Below are positions 10,365 through 19,702 of a DNA stretch of 64,000 bases, in pieces. The position numbers and the translations under genes are program-made. This stretch comes from Cystobacter fuscus (GTDB taxonomy: Bacteria > Myxococcota > Myxococcia > Myxococcales > Myxococcaceae). Location of the stretch: positions 6,510,001 to 6,574,000 of the forward strand of contig NZ_CP022098.1 in assembly GCF_002305875.1 (NCBI RefSeq), read 5' to 3'. Position 1 is the stretch's first letter. Each line of letters begins with the position of its first letter. Below the pieces are notes generated by a model. The model saw nothing but the letters and a program-made list of their open reading frames with translations. It had not been told where the DNA came from and searched no databases.

Positions 10365-11339
10365 ATGAAGCATCCCATTCCTCGGATTCGTCGCCATGCC
10401 CCGCCCGACAACGGAGGACGCCTCCTCCAGCGGGAAGTGCTCCGTCTCGTGCTGCACCTGCCCTTCGGGCATCGGGAACTCGCAACACCCGTCAGTCATG
10501 CGCTCGAGGTGTACTTGCGGAACGCGGGCCTGGGGGCAGACGCCTTCACCGGGTATTCCCTGGGAGAGGAGCCCATGCCGCTCGATGCGGACGGTTGGGC
10601 TGACATCCGGGACACCCTGGCGCCACCTCCTCGGGATGCCTTCCTGGATGAGCAGACGGAGGAGTCTTTCCTCAAGCAGAAGATGAAGGAGCAGTTCGAC
10701 CGCACGGTGGAACTCTCGATTGGAGCCACCGGCGTCACCGGTTACGGCTTCTTCTACTGGGCGCGTCTGCCGTGGCGCCCGCCCGTCCAGGACCAGGTCA
10801 GTCTGGTGAGCTTCTCCTGGCCCACCGAGCACCTGGAAGCGCACGGACTCGAGCGGATGCGAGCGGAGATCATGGAGCTGGCCGCGCTGCTGCCCTATGT
10901 GTCGGGCCACGCGGGACTGGCCTTCTCCTCTCCCAATCTCTGGGGGCCCTCCATGAAGGACCTCCACGAGGAGGCATTGCGCTACCCAGGACTGGACGTG
11001 ACGCATGGCCAGCGCGACCTGGGCTCGCGCGTGGACGGCGTGCACTGGCTCAACTTCCTCGGTCCGGAGGTGCTGACCCAGGTGGGAGGGGCCGAGGCGC
11101 TCCGCTCCCGGCTGCACTCCCCTTCCACCTCCGTGCAACCACTCGGGGGCAATCGGGCCGTGGTGGCGCTCGGCGTGGAGCCCGAGGCGGGAGACCTGCT
11201 CCGGGGCGACACGTTGCCCGCCTACCGCGAACTGGCGCACGTGCTCAAGCCCTGGCTCTTCCCCCACCCCGAGCACGTCTCCTGGCGCGACTGTCCTCCA
11301 GACATGGCCCGTCGCTGGTGGCGTCGCTTCCTCGACTGA
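10365..11339 (+). CDS. DUF3396 / type VI immunity-family protein
   Basis: A 324-residue cytoplasmic protein that I place in the DUF3396 (type VI immunity) family from its overall pattern: an N-terminal helical part, an FYWARLPW strand followed by a VSLVSFSWPTE strand, the SGHAGLAFSSP segment near residue 185, and the DGVHWLNFLGP motif typical of this family in myxobacteria. Members neutralise secreted or delivered toxins. GGAGAGG just upstream supports ATG 10365 over a codon four triplets earlier. There is no intact toxin immediately upstream, only a short possible relic, so it may be an orphan immunity gene. Downstream is a second, different toxin/immunity pair, so this is probably an antagonism locus. 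Confidence 0.7.
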   Translation: MKHPIPRIRRHAPPDNGGRLLQREVLRLVLHLPFGHRELATPVSHALEVYLRNAGLGADAFTGYSLGEEPMPLDADGWADIRDTLAPPPRDAFLDEQTEESFLKQKMKEQFDRTVELSIGATGVTGYGFFYWARLPWRPPVQDQVSLVSFSWPTEHLEAHGLERMRAEIMELAALLPYVSGHAGLAFSSPNLWGPSMKDLHEEALRYPGLDVTHGQRDLGSRVDGVHWLNFLGPEVLTQVGGAEALRSRLHSPSTSVQPLGGNRAVVALGVEPEAGDLLRGDTLPAYRELAHVLKPWLFPHPEHVSWRDCPPDMARRWWRRFLD

Positions 11340-11423
11340 AGACGAATCCGACAAGAGGTGAAGTGCGGGAGAGCCACTAAGCTAAGCAGGCTCCATTCGC
11401 TTCCGCGAGTCTGGGGGTAGACA

Positions 11424-12584
11424 ATGCGTGCTGACTCTCCATGGACACGGTGGGCGGGCCTGCTTCTCGCACTGGCCCTGCTGTCCACCGGCTGTGTGTC
11501 GCTCACACCACCGCCCGGCCAAGGGATGAACCTGCGCTACACGCCACGCGAGGCTGTCGCGTCCGCACAAGAGCCAGGCGCTGGGCCTCCGCGGGCCCTC
11601 CCCTCTCCGCCTGAGCCCGAGACACCCCGGCGGCTCCATCAACGCCGGGCCCCACCGGAGTCCAAGACGGCGGCAGGCCGAGACGGCGGCGCTCTCGCGA
11701 CCCATCTGGCATTTCGCGGTGCCGTTCTCGACGTCTCGGGCGCCAGTCGACGAATCTCCGGAGAGTTATCCAGACTCAAGGCCAGCGAGCGGGGCATCGC
11801 CGGCAGAGCCGCTGGCGTGTTCATCCGCTACGTCGAGTATGGCGAACGCCAACTGCGGTGGATTGACGTCGAACTCGCTGCCGCCACCCGGCTGGCCAAC
11901 GCTGCTTCCGAGGTGGATGACCCGGACATGCAGCTCGCCCTCTTGCGCCTTGCCGGCCCACGGATCGAAGCCACCATGATGAGTTCGCTCCTGCTCGCGG
12001 CATGGCTCGACTTCCTCAATCTCGTCGACGTGGTGCTCGCGCAGGGCATCATCAGCGTGGAGACGCTGTTCGTGGACATGGATCGTTTACAAAAGATGCT
12101 CGATCCCACCATGACGGCGCTCTCCTCCCTGGAGCCAGGGCAGGTGCAGGCCGCAGCAAAAGACCTCCCCGCGCTCATAGGTCATCTCTCCGGCGAGTTC
12201 AATTCGACCACGGAGACTCTTCGCGCAGCGATGAGGCGCAGGGAGCAGGTGATTTTATTGGCTCAGATCGTTGAGATGGTCACGATGTTATCAGCGATGA
12301 AAATATCGTTGCCCTCACTGCCGCCGTCCACTCCCGCTACGCTTGGAGTGGGCTTGGTGATGGGAGGCGACGGTGTAATGATGGGCACGCGGATGGTCGT
12401 CTCCGCCGAGTGGGTGGAGATGATGCGCCGACTCGTGCAGGCGGGCGTCCTCTCTCTTCCCGCCGTCAGCGCCGCTGTCCGTATTCACGCTGGCCAAGCG
12501 ATATGGCACAGGCGCAAGACGATTTGCCGCGCGGCGTGCGCGAGGCTCTCGGGGACGGGCCCGAGGTGCGGAGCATGCGGGTGA
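11424..12584 (+). CDS. SitA6-like (DUF2380) toxin lipoprotein, N-terminal part of frameshifted gene
   Basis: Encodes a lipoprotein signal peptide (residues 1-26, lipobox LLSTGC), a Pro-rich stretch, then a helical delivery region (about 80-330) with a hydrophobic central segment. This is the N-terminal architecture of the myxobacterial DUF2380 / SitA6 polymorphic toxin lipoproteins, which pass between cells by outer-membrane exchange. After HAGQ (about base 12497) the frame runs into an Arg/Cys-rich tail unlike the family, while the expected toxin C-terminus continues in another frame from 12503. Rejoining the frames needs one missing base (or two extra). As written the product would lack its toxic domain. 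It starts 84 bp after the DUF3396 gene. Confidence 0.75.
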   Translation: MRADSPWTRWAGLLLALALLSTGCVSLTPPPGQGMNLRYTPREAVASAQEPGAGPPRALPSPPEPETPRRLHQRRAPPESKTAAGRDGGALATHLAFRGAVLDVSGASRRISGELSRLKASERGIAGRAAGVFIRYVEYGERQLRWIDVELAAATRLANAASEVDDPDMQLALLRLAGPRIEATMMSSLLLAAWLDFLNLVDVVLAQGIISVETLFVDMDRLQKMLDPTMTALSSLEPGQVQAAAKDLPALIGHLSGEFNSTTETLRAAMRRREQVILLAQIVEMVTMLSAMKISLPSLPPSTPATLGVGLVMGGDGVMMGTRMVVSAEWVEMMRRLVQAGVLSLPAVSAAVRIHAGQAIWHRRKTICRAACARLSGTGPRCGACG

Positions 12585-12928
12585 CGGGCAAAGGCGGAGC
12601 TGGCATGGCCGAGTCACCGCAGCACCATGTCCTACCGAAAGAGTTCCGCGATTGGTTCGAGCAGCGCGGCTTCACCGGCGAAATGGACATCAACCAGTTC
12701 TGCGTTGAGCTGGAGCAGGCACACCACCAAGCAATACACGGCGGTGGGAACTGGCGCCTCGGCCGCACATGGCCCGGTGAATGGAACCAGATGATCATGA
12801 AGGCGCTGCGCGATGCCGAGACCGTCGCTGGCCGGATGCTGACGCCGAACGCGATCCTGAAGCTCGTCGCTCGGGAGATGAGGCGCCATAATATTCCGGT
12901 GAACTTCACTCCTTGGAGAGGGCGATGA
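12503..12928 (+). CDS. C-terminal toxin domain of the split SitA6-like gene
   Basis: From ATG 12503 this frame reads 141 residues, continuing the lipoprotein frame after a one-base slip. It carries the conserved toxin end: HHVLPKEFRDWF, then LEQAHHQAIHGGGNWRLGR, then WPGEWNQMIMKAL. The HH pair and following His residues resemble HNH/AHH-type nuclease toxins; that activity is inference. No ribosome binding site is evident for ATG 12503, so in nature it probably was the end of the 11424 gene. Alternatives are a sequencing error, a recent inactivating mutation or real separation of a toxin-only product. Its stop overlaps the start of the next gene (ATGA), so the immunity gene depends on translation reaching this end. 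Confidence 0.7.
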   Translation: MAQAQDDLPRGVREALGDGPEVRSMRVTGKGGAGMAESPQHHVLPKEFRDWFEQRGFTGEMDINQFCVELEQAHHQAIHGGGNWRLGRTWPGEWNQMIMKALRDAETVAGRMLTPNAILKLVAREMRRHNIPVNFTPWRGR

Positions 12929-13395
12929 AAGAGGGACATTCCTGGGAGGGCAACTGGAGGGTCCGCCTGTATGAGCGGGTCCGCGAGCGCGGCTACGATT
13001 CACTCACCGCCTTCGCCGAGGCGCGCCCTACCCTCCCGCTGGTAGAGCTGGCCCAGGAGCTTGGCGGAGACGACATCAACGCAGTGCAGGTCTTCAGCGG
13101 GTTGGTCGCCGAAGCGGAGCGGAGCAACCGACTCACCCGCCTGGTACGGGGGCAACTCGTGCGAGAGCTTTGGGAGGGTCTCCCCAACGGCTGGCCAGCC
13201 GTGCTGGACGAAGAAGCTCGTTTAGAGGTCGCCATTACCCTGGGGTCGTGGAGTGCCTTCACTCCAGTCACCCATGAGGAGCGTGCCAGGCAGGTCATGG
13301 CGGCCCTTCTCGCCACGCCACCACCGCCAGGTTGGCGCCCGCTCGGGCCCGACGACGAGTTGCTGCGCATGCTGCTGCCTGACGAGGATGTCTAG
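12925..13395 (+). CDS. Probable immunity protein of the SitA6-like toxin
   Basis: A 156-residue acidic, helical cytoplasmic protein with no signal peptide. I do not recognise a named domain. Its start shares an ATGA overlap with the toxin stop and has GGAGAGGG just before it, a translational coupling typical of toxin/immunity pairs. That position is the main ground for the call. The acidic C-terminus (DDELLRMLLPDEDV) could suit binding to a basic toxin domain. If the toxin frame is really broken, this gene may still be expressed to protect against toxin delivered by relatives. Confidence 0.6.
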   Translation: MKEGHSWEGNWRVRLYERVRERGYDSLTAFAEARPTLPLVELAQELGGDDINAVQVFSGLVAEAERSNRLTRLVRGQLVRELWEGLPNGWPAVLDEEARLEVAITLGSWSAFTPVTHEERARQVMAALLATPPPPGWRPLGPDDELLRMLLPDEDV

Positions 13396-13426
13396 CTCGA
13401 GTCTTGGGGATGGCCCGGGGCCTCGT

Positions 13427-14188
13427 TCACGGCTCGACGGATTGTGGCAGCCTCCTGGGTTTGGAGACCGGCATGTAGCACTTGCCCTGGTACTCGGCCT
13501 CATTCGTGTCGTCGCACGGAGGCTTTTGAGCGGTCTCCACCCAGCACCCCCCGTTGATCTCCACGACAACCTTCTTGCGCGGGCAGGGAGCCACCACCTG
13601 ATTGAGAAAGGGCTCCTTGGGCATGGGATAGGCGGGAACCGTCGGCTCCACCGCCGCGAGGTCGACGGGGGACGGAGTCTCCTCGCGTGAGGCGGTCCCC
13701 GTGGCCGACTCCCGACCATGGGGCGCCGGGCTCGCGGAAAGACTCGCCAGCAGCCACACGCCCAGGCCGAGCATGAGCCCCTTCCAACTCGCGACAGCGT
13801 GCCCCGTGCGTTGGCCTCCGGCGGGGTGTGAGGAGAGCTGGCCCGAGGCGAGGTGGGCCCGGAGCCGGTCACTGTCCTGCACGCGGGTTACCGCGGCACT
13901 CGTGAGCACGAGCAGGTCCGCCAGTTCCACCACGGGCATCGATGCGGGCGCTTCCTCCACCCGCACGGTCACCGTGACCGGCTCTGGCTCACACAAGAGG
14001 CTCACCCGCCAGGGCCCCTCGGGCCGCCACTCCACGCGCTCGGTGGGCAGCAGTTGCAGCACCGCCTTGCCCGTCTCCACATCCCAGGCGTCGTGAAGGC
14101 GGCCCAGCTCGGGACCCACTTCGTCGTAGGCACCGCCCCGCTCGAAGGGCCCCCTCCCTCCACCCTTCCCGCTCGTCTCGTCCGCCAC
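13427..14188 (-). CDS. Membrane-anchored protein with NGGCW...CY C-terminal domain
   Basis: A 253-residue protein of a myxobacterial family often found as the tail of, or next to, Ser/Thr kinases. An N-terminal cytoplasmic part (about 1-125) is followed by one membrane segment (about 133-152), a Pro-rich spacer and a small Cys domain: NGGCWVE, PPC, YQGKCYMPV, then PxSxEP at the very end. The four Cys probably form two disulfides outside the membrane. GTG 14188 is preferred because GGGAGGG precedes it; an ATG 22 codons upstream is possible but lacks a site. No kinase domain is present. Function unknown; a signalling or surface role is a guess. A fragment of the same Cys domain occurs at 59222. 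Confidence 0.6.
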   Translation of the reverse strand: MADETSGKGGGRGPFERGGAYDEVGPELGRLHDAWDVETGKAVLQLLPTERVEWRPEGPWRVSLLCEPEPVTVTVRVEEAPASMPVVELADLLVLTSAAVTRVQDSDRLRAHLASGQLSSHPAGGQRTGHAVASWKGLMLGLGVWLLASLSASPAPHGRESATGTASREETPSPVDLAAVEPTVPAYPMPKEPFLNQVVAPCPRKKVVVEINGGCWVETAQKPPCDDTNEAEYQGKCYMPVSKPRRLPQSVEP

Positions 14189-14306
14189 GTGACTCCCTCC
14201 CAGCCCGACGCCCAGCAGACTGGATTTGACCTTTCGAGTCAAGATGAAGAACATGTCCTCACGGGTAAGTATCCCCAGCTCGCAGCGGTTGGGTTAAACA
14301 GGATGC

Positions 14307-15980
14307 ATGCACGTCTTCGAGATCATCATCGCGTTGTTGCTCGCCGGTGCGGGCCTCACCGCGCTGTCCCAACGCATCGGGACTCCCTACCCGGCGATGG
14401 TGGCGCTCGCCGGCGCCGCCCTGGCGCTCGTGCCCGGCACGCCGACACTGGTCCTGGATCCCGAACTCGCGCTCACGCTCTTCGTCGCGCCGGTGCTGCT
14501 GGACGCCGCCTTCGATGCGTCCCCGCGCGACCTCCGGGCGAACTGGCGGACCGTTGCCGGCCTCGCCCTTGGCGCCGTCGCACTCACCATCGTCGTCGTC
14601 GCGGGGGTGGCCCGCCTGCTCGTGCCCGGCATGCCCTGGGCCGTCGCGGTCGCGCTCGGCGCAATCGTCGCGCCCCCTGACGCGGCGGCCGCCACCGCCG
14701 TCCTCAAGCAGCTCCGTCCGCCGCATCGACTCCTCGTCATCCTCGAGGGCGAGAGCCTCTTCAACGACGCGAGCGCGCTCTTGATCTACCGTCTCGCCGT
14801 CAGCGCGACGCTCGCGGGCACGCTGTCGGGGACAGGCGTCATTCCCTTGCTCCTCGTCGTCACCGTGGGCAGCGTGGTGCTCGGGTTCGTGCTGTCGCGG
14901 GTCATCCTCCTGGTGACCCCGCGGATACACGACGTCGCCCTCGCGGTCGTCGTGCAGTTCTGTGGGACGTTCGCGGTCTGGATGCTCGCCGAGCGGCTCC
15001 ATCTCTCCGGCATCCTCACCGTGGTCGTCTTCGCGATGGCGACCGCCCGCCGCGCCGCGGACATCACCCCGGCACGCCTCCGGATCCCCTCGTACGCGGT
15101 CTGGGAGTTCGCCGTGTTCGTGTTGAACGTGCTCGCCTTCATCCTCGTCGGGTTCCAGCTCAAGGCGATCCTCGGCCGGCTCGACTCGAGCACGCTCGTG
15201 GAGTACGCGGGCGTCGCGGGCGCGGTGTGCGTCGCGACGATCCTCGCGCGCATCGCCTGGGTGTCGGGCGCCGCGGCCTTCAGTCGCTGGCGGTGTCGTC
15301 CAGCGCCGGACGGCACGGCGGGGCCTCACGACACGGTGGCCCTGTCGAAGCGCGCCGCGGCGGTCGTCGGGTGGTGCGGCATGCGAGGGATCGTGACGCT
15401 TGCCGCGGCGCTTGCCCTTCCAACCGGCGGGTCCGACGGGCCCGGGTTTCCCTACCGCGACCTGGTCCTGTTCACCGCCTTCTCTGTCGTGCTCGGAACG
15501 CTCGTCGTCCAGGGCATGACGCTGCGCCCACTCCTCAACATGCTCCAGCTCGAGGACGACGGCTCGGTGGAGCGAGAGGTGCGACTCGCCCGTGTCGAGA
15601 CGTTGCGCGCCGCGCTCTCGGCCACCACGGCCGAGCTGCCCGGCGAGGAGCTGTCGGGGCTGCTGCGTCGCCGCTACGAGCTCATGCTCCGGCGCGCCGA
15701 AGCGGAGTTGGCCGGCAATGGCAACGAGCCTCACGGGGCGGCCGAAAATGATGGCCGCGCGTTCGTCGACGCGGCGGCCATCGCGCGCAGGGCCACCTCG
15801 GCCGAGCGACATCGGCTCCTCGCGCTGCGGGCGGACGGCACCATCGGCGATGCGGCCTTCCAGCGAGTCGAGCAGGAACTCGACCTGGAGGAGCTGGACT
15901 TGCAGCAGCTCGCTCCCAGTGCCGACTCGGGGGGGGCTGTCGGCGACGGGCAATCCCGGAACCGAGCCCGCCCCGGTTGA
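14307..15980 (+). CDS. Na+(K+)/H+ antiporter, CPA1 family
   Basis: A 557-residue inner-membrane cation/proton antiporter of the CPA1 (NhaP/NhaK-type) family. About 12 membrane segments fill residues 1-410. The transport motifs are present: VAPPDAAAATAVL (the helix-break region with the ND/PD acid pair) and EGESLFNDASALL, a hallmark of CPA1 members. The C-terminal ~140 residues are a charged cytoplasmic tail. AGGA lies a few bases before the ATG. The gene stands between the Cys-domain protein gene on the other strand and the Gfo/Idh/MocA gene with which it converges. Its first ~28 bp including the start codon recur as a short relic at 19668-19695, evidence of past local rearrangement. Confidence 0.9.
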   Translation: MHVFEIIIALLLAGAGLTALSQRIGTPYPAMVALAGAALALVPGTPTLVLDPELALTLFVAPVLLDAAFDASPRDLRANWRTVAGLALGAVALTIVVVAGVARLLVPGMPWAVAVALGAIVAPPDAAAATAVLKQLRPPHRLLVILEGESLFNDASALLIYRLAVSATLAGTLSGTGVIPLLLVVTVGSVVLGFVLSRVILLVTPRIHDVALAVVVQFCGTFAVWMLAERLHLSGILTVVVFAMATARRAADITPARLRIPSYAVWEFAVFVLNVLAFILVGFQLKAILGRLDSSTLVEYAGVAGAVCVATILARIAWVSGAAAFSRWRCRPAPDGTAGPHDTVALSKRAAAVVGWCGMRGIVTLAAALALPTGGSDGPGFPYRDLVLFTAFSVVLGTLVVQGMTLRPLLNMLQLEDDGSVEREVRLARVETLRAALSATTAELPGEELSGLLRRRYELMLRRAEAELAGNGNEPHGAAENDGRAFVDAAAIARRATSAERHRLLALRADGTIGDAAFQRVEQELDLEELDLQQLAPSADSGGAVGDGQSRNRARPG

Positions 15981-15996
15981 GTGGCGCTCCGCGGCT

Positions 15997-17154
15997 TCAG
16001 CCTGCGGCGGGCTCGACCCACGCCTTGCGCACGTTCGACTCGTAGAGCGCGCCGATCACCCGCTCCACCTCGAGGGCCCGATTGAAGCTGGCGAGCGGTT
16101 CACCGCCGTTGCGGACCGTCGTCGCGAAAGCGTCGAACAGACGCACCATCGACAGCAGTTGCCCGCCCGTCGAGGGGTCGCTCCCCACGCTCGGGTCGAG
16201 CACCTTGCCCCGAACGGTGAACAGGCGCTCGGGTACCGGCACCTCCTGGCCCTGGGGAGCCATCGTGCCCAAGGCCGCCTTCGCGGCATACAGCCTGGCC
16301 GTCGCCACGCTCGGATAGCGCAGCGCCTCCAGACGCAGCCGCCCCTTGCTGCCGAAGGCCTCGATCCAGAAGCCCGGGCTGTCCGCCGCCGTCCACGACG
16401 TGGCCATCGTGCCCATCGCGCCGTTGGCGAAGCGCAGGAGTGCGTGACACGTGTCGTCGGTCTCCACCGTCATGGTCTCGCCCGGCGAGAGCTCCCACGT
16501 CTTCAGCTGGGTCTCGATCCGGCCGACCACCGATTCGATCCGGCCGAACACGTGCCACAGGGCGTGCAGCATGTGCGAGCCGTGATTGCGGGTGACGCTG
16601 ACCCCGTGGCCAGCCTTGCCGAACCAGACATAGGGGAAGAAAGGGATGACCGGCAGGAAGTAGCTCATCTGCCAGTGGCAGTGCACTTGAAAGACCTCGC
16701 CGAGGTAGCCCTCGTCGATCATCTCCTTCATCAGCGTCAGGTGCGGCAGGCCCACCACGCTGGCCGCCACGGCGCCGGTGACGCCCTTGTCGCGCTGAAG
16801 CTTCACCAGACGCTCGGCGGCCTCCCGCGACGGTGCGAACGGCAACTGGTTGAAGACATGCTTGCCGCCGTTCAACGCCGCCGTCACCAGCTTCTCCCGC
16901 AGGACGGGGCTGGTGCCGGCGTCGATCACGTCGATGTCCGGATCGGCGCACATCGCCTCGTAGCTCCAGAACGGCCGGGCGATGCCGTGTTCCCTGGCCG
17001 CCGCCTCGGCCGTCTCCTGGCGCGAGGTGCAGATCGCCGTGACCTCCACGTCGTCGCTCAACATCCGCCAGGCGGGCAGATGGGTCCTGGCGCCCCAGTT
17101 CGCGCTGATGATCCCCACGCGCAGCTTGCCCGCGCGCGCCTTCGTTTCGAGCAT
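15997..17154 (-). CDS. Gfo/Idh/MocA family oxidoreductase
   Basis: A 385-residue NAD(P)-dependent sugar- or cyclitol-type dehydrogenase. The N-terminal Rossmann fold starts with VGIISANWGARTHLPAW, a variant of the GxGxxG loop, and is followed by the C-terminal Gfo/Idh/MocA alpha/beta domain with the HGSHMLHALWHVFG stretch holding candidate catalytic His residues. The usual EKP motif region reads NQLPFA, so the canonical catalytic Lys is missing; activity may differ from classic members. AGGAGGAG five bases before ATG 17154 fixes this start over one 12 codons upstream. A perfect GTAAAC-N4-GTTTAC palindrome lies 37 bp upstream, suggesting control by a TetR-type repressor not encoded next door. 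Confidence 0.85.
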   Translation of the reverse strand: MLETKARAGKLRVGIISANWGARTHLPAWRMLSDDVEVTAICTSRQETAEAAAREHGIARPFWSYEAMCADPDIDVIDAGTSPVLREKLVTAALNGGKHVFNQLPFAPSREAAERLVKLQRDKGVTGAVAASVVGLPHLTLMKEMIDEGYLGEVFQVHCHWQMSYFLPVIPFFPYVWFGKAGHGVSVTRNHGSHMLHALWHVFGRIESVVGRIETQLKTWELSPGETMTVETDDTCHALLRFANGAMGTMATSWTAADSPGFWIEAFGSKGRLRLEALRYPSVATARLYAAKAALGTMAPQGQEVPVPERLFTVRGKVLDPSVGSDPSTGGQLLSMVRLFDAFATTVRNGGEPLASFNRALEVERVIGALYESNVRKAWVEPAAG

Positions 17155-17190
17155 TTGCACTCCTCCTGCCGACGCTCTCGGCCCAGACAT

Positions 17191-17206
17191 GTAAACGCCT
17201 GTTTAC
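17191..17206. promoter_or_regulatory. TetR-type operator palindrome upstream of Gfo/Idh/MocA gene
   Basis: GTAAAC-GCCT-GTTTAC is a perfect 16-bp inverted repeat 36 bp before the start at 17154. The TAAAC/GTTTA arms are typical of TetR-family sites. No intact tetR gene is adjacent. Confidence 0.55.
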
Positions 17207-17218
17207 TTACGACGGCTA

Positions 17219-17306
17219 CCAGGCTGTGTCCAGGATGTACGCGGTGAGGAGGGCTGTCCGCGCAGGGGAGCGCTGCGCTCGGCTGGGGTTGTAGAGGAGT
17301 ACGGGC
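17219..17306 (-). pseudogene. Relic of the 3' end of a lysR gene
   Basis: On the minus strand this stretch translates as LLYNPSRAQRSPARTAL, the C-terminal signature of LysR effector domains (compare LYFPSRAQRSPALRLFVD in the intact lysR at 19703). Nothing else of the gene is left. It is followed directly by a LysR-box promoter copy, as at the intact gene, so a lysR/promoter block was probably duplicated and then mostly lost. Confidence 0.6.
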
Positions 17307-17308
17307 CC

Positions 17309-17380
17309 CACTGTTAAGCACCGCTTAAGAGCCTATTGGTTCCCTGACGCGTAGTCATCCGAGGCTCTGGGGCGTACTTC
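17309..17380. promoter_or_regulatory. LysR-box promoter repeat, copy 1
   Basis: A 72-bp element that begins with the interrupted palindrome TTAAGCACCGCTTAA (17314-17328, a T-N11-A LysR box) and continues through TAGTCAT (possible -10) to GGGGCGTACTTC. It lies about 50 bp before the alcohol dehydrogenase relic. Nearly the same sequence occurs at 20659 and, more diverged, at 20989. Confidence 0.7.
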
Positions 17381-17431
17381 TTTTCATCAACGGGGCGCAA
17401 CGGCTCCTCCCCCACATCCATCTGGAGAAAC

Positions 17432-18981
<1,550 letters not shown>

Positions 18982-19026
18982 GCCAGATGGGACGGAGCCG
19001 CGGAGACTCAGGCAAGGGAGCGTCGC

Positions 19027-19668
19027 ATGCGCGTTGGCATTCTCGGTTCGGGATTGATGGGGGGCAAGCTGGGGACGCTCTTCGCGCGTGCCGGCCACGA
19101 GGTCGTGTTCAGCTACTCACGCAGCCAGGAGAAGCTGAAAGCGCTCGTGCGGGATGCCCGCGGGAACGCGCGAGCAGGAACACCGCGTGAGGCCGCGCGG
19201 GACGCGGACGCGCTCCTTCTGGCCGTGCACTGGTCCCAGGTGGACGATGTATTGGCCCGGGCAGGCGACCTGTCGGGCAAGGTGATCGTGAGCTGCTCGC
19301 TTCCATTGAACGCGAGCAACACCGACCTCGTCGTCGCCCACACCTCTTCGGGTGCGGAGGAGCTCGCGAAGAAGGTTCCCAGGGCCCGGGTCGTCCTGGC
19401 GTTCAACAACGTGCCGAGCGAAGTGCTTTTTGGTGTCTTCGAGGTCCGACAACGAACCACCAGACCCAGCCTCGTGTACTGCGGGGATGATTCGAGCAGT
19501 AAAGGGATTGCCGCCGAGCTGATTCGCGACGTGGGGTTCGAGCCCATGGACGCGGGCCCCTTGCGGATGGCCCGTTACTCCGAGCCGTTCGCGGTGCTCG
19601 TCGCTCAGCTCGCGTACACGGGAGAAGGAAGCCCGGAACTGGCGTACCGGTTCGAGCGGTGGAGTTGA
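19027..19668 (+). CDS. NADPH-dependent F420 reductase-like oxidoreductase
   Basis: A 213-residue protein of the NADP oxidoreductase, coenzyme F420-dependent family. It begins with the Rossmann loop GILGSGLMGGKLG and an NADP-type FSYSRSQEKL second strand. GNARAGTPREAARDADALLLAV is the usual alpha/beta crossover. The protein covers the one-domain length. Many such proteins in bacteria without F420 reduce other substrates, so the cofactor partner is open. It is the last gene of the run behind LysR-box copy 1 and is downstream of and convergent with lysR at 19703. A short relic of the antiporter gene start follows the stop. Confidence 0.85.
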   Translation: MRVGILGSGLMGGKLGTLFARAGHEVVFSYSRSQEKLKALVRDARGNARAGTPREAARDADALLLAVHWSQVDDVLARAGDLSGKVIVSCSLPLNASNTDLVVAHTSSGAEELAKKVPRARVVLAFNNVPSEVLFGVFEVRQRTTRPSLVYCGDDSSSKGIAAELIRDVGFEPMDAGPLRMARYSEPFAVLVAQLAYTGEGSPELAYRFERWS

Positions 19669-19702
19669 ACAGGACGCATGCACGTCTTTGAGCGCATGTG
19701 AT

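Noticed and set aside
12480-12520. Programmed frameshifting in the SitA6-like toxin
   Set aside because: No slippery heptamer or downstream pseudoknot is visible at the junction; mutation or base error is simpler.
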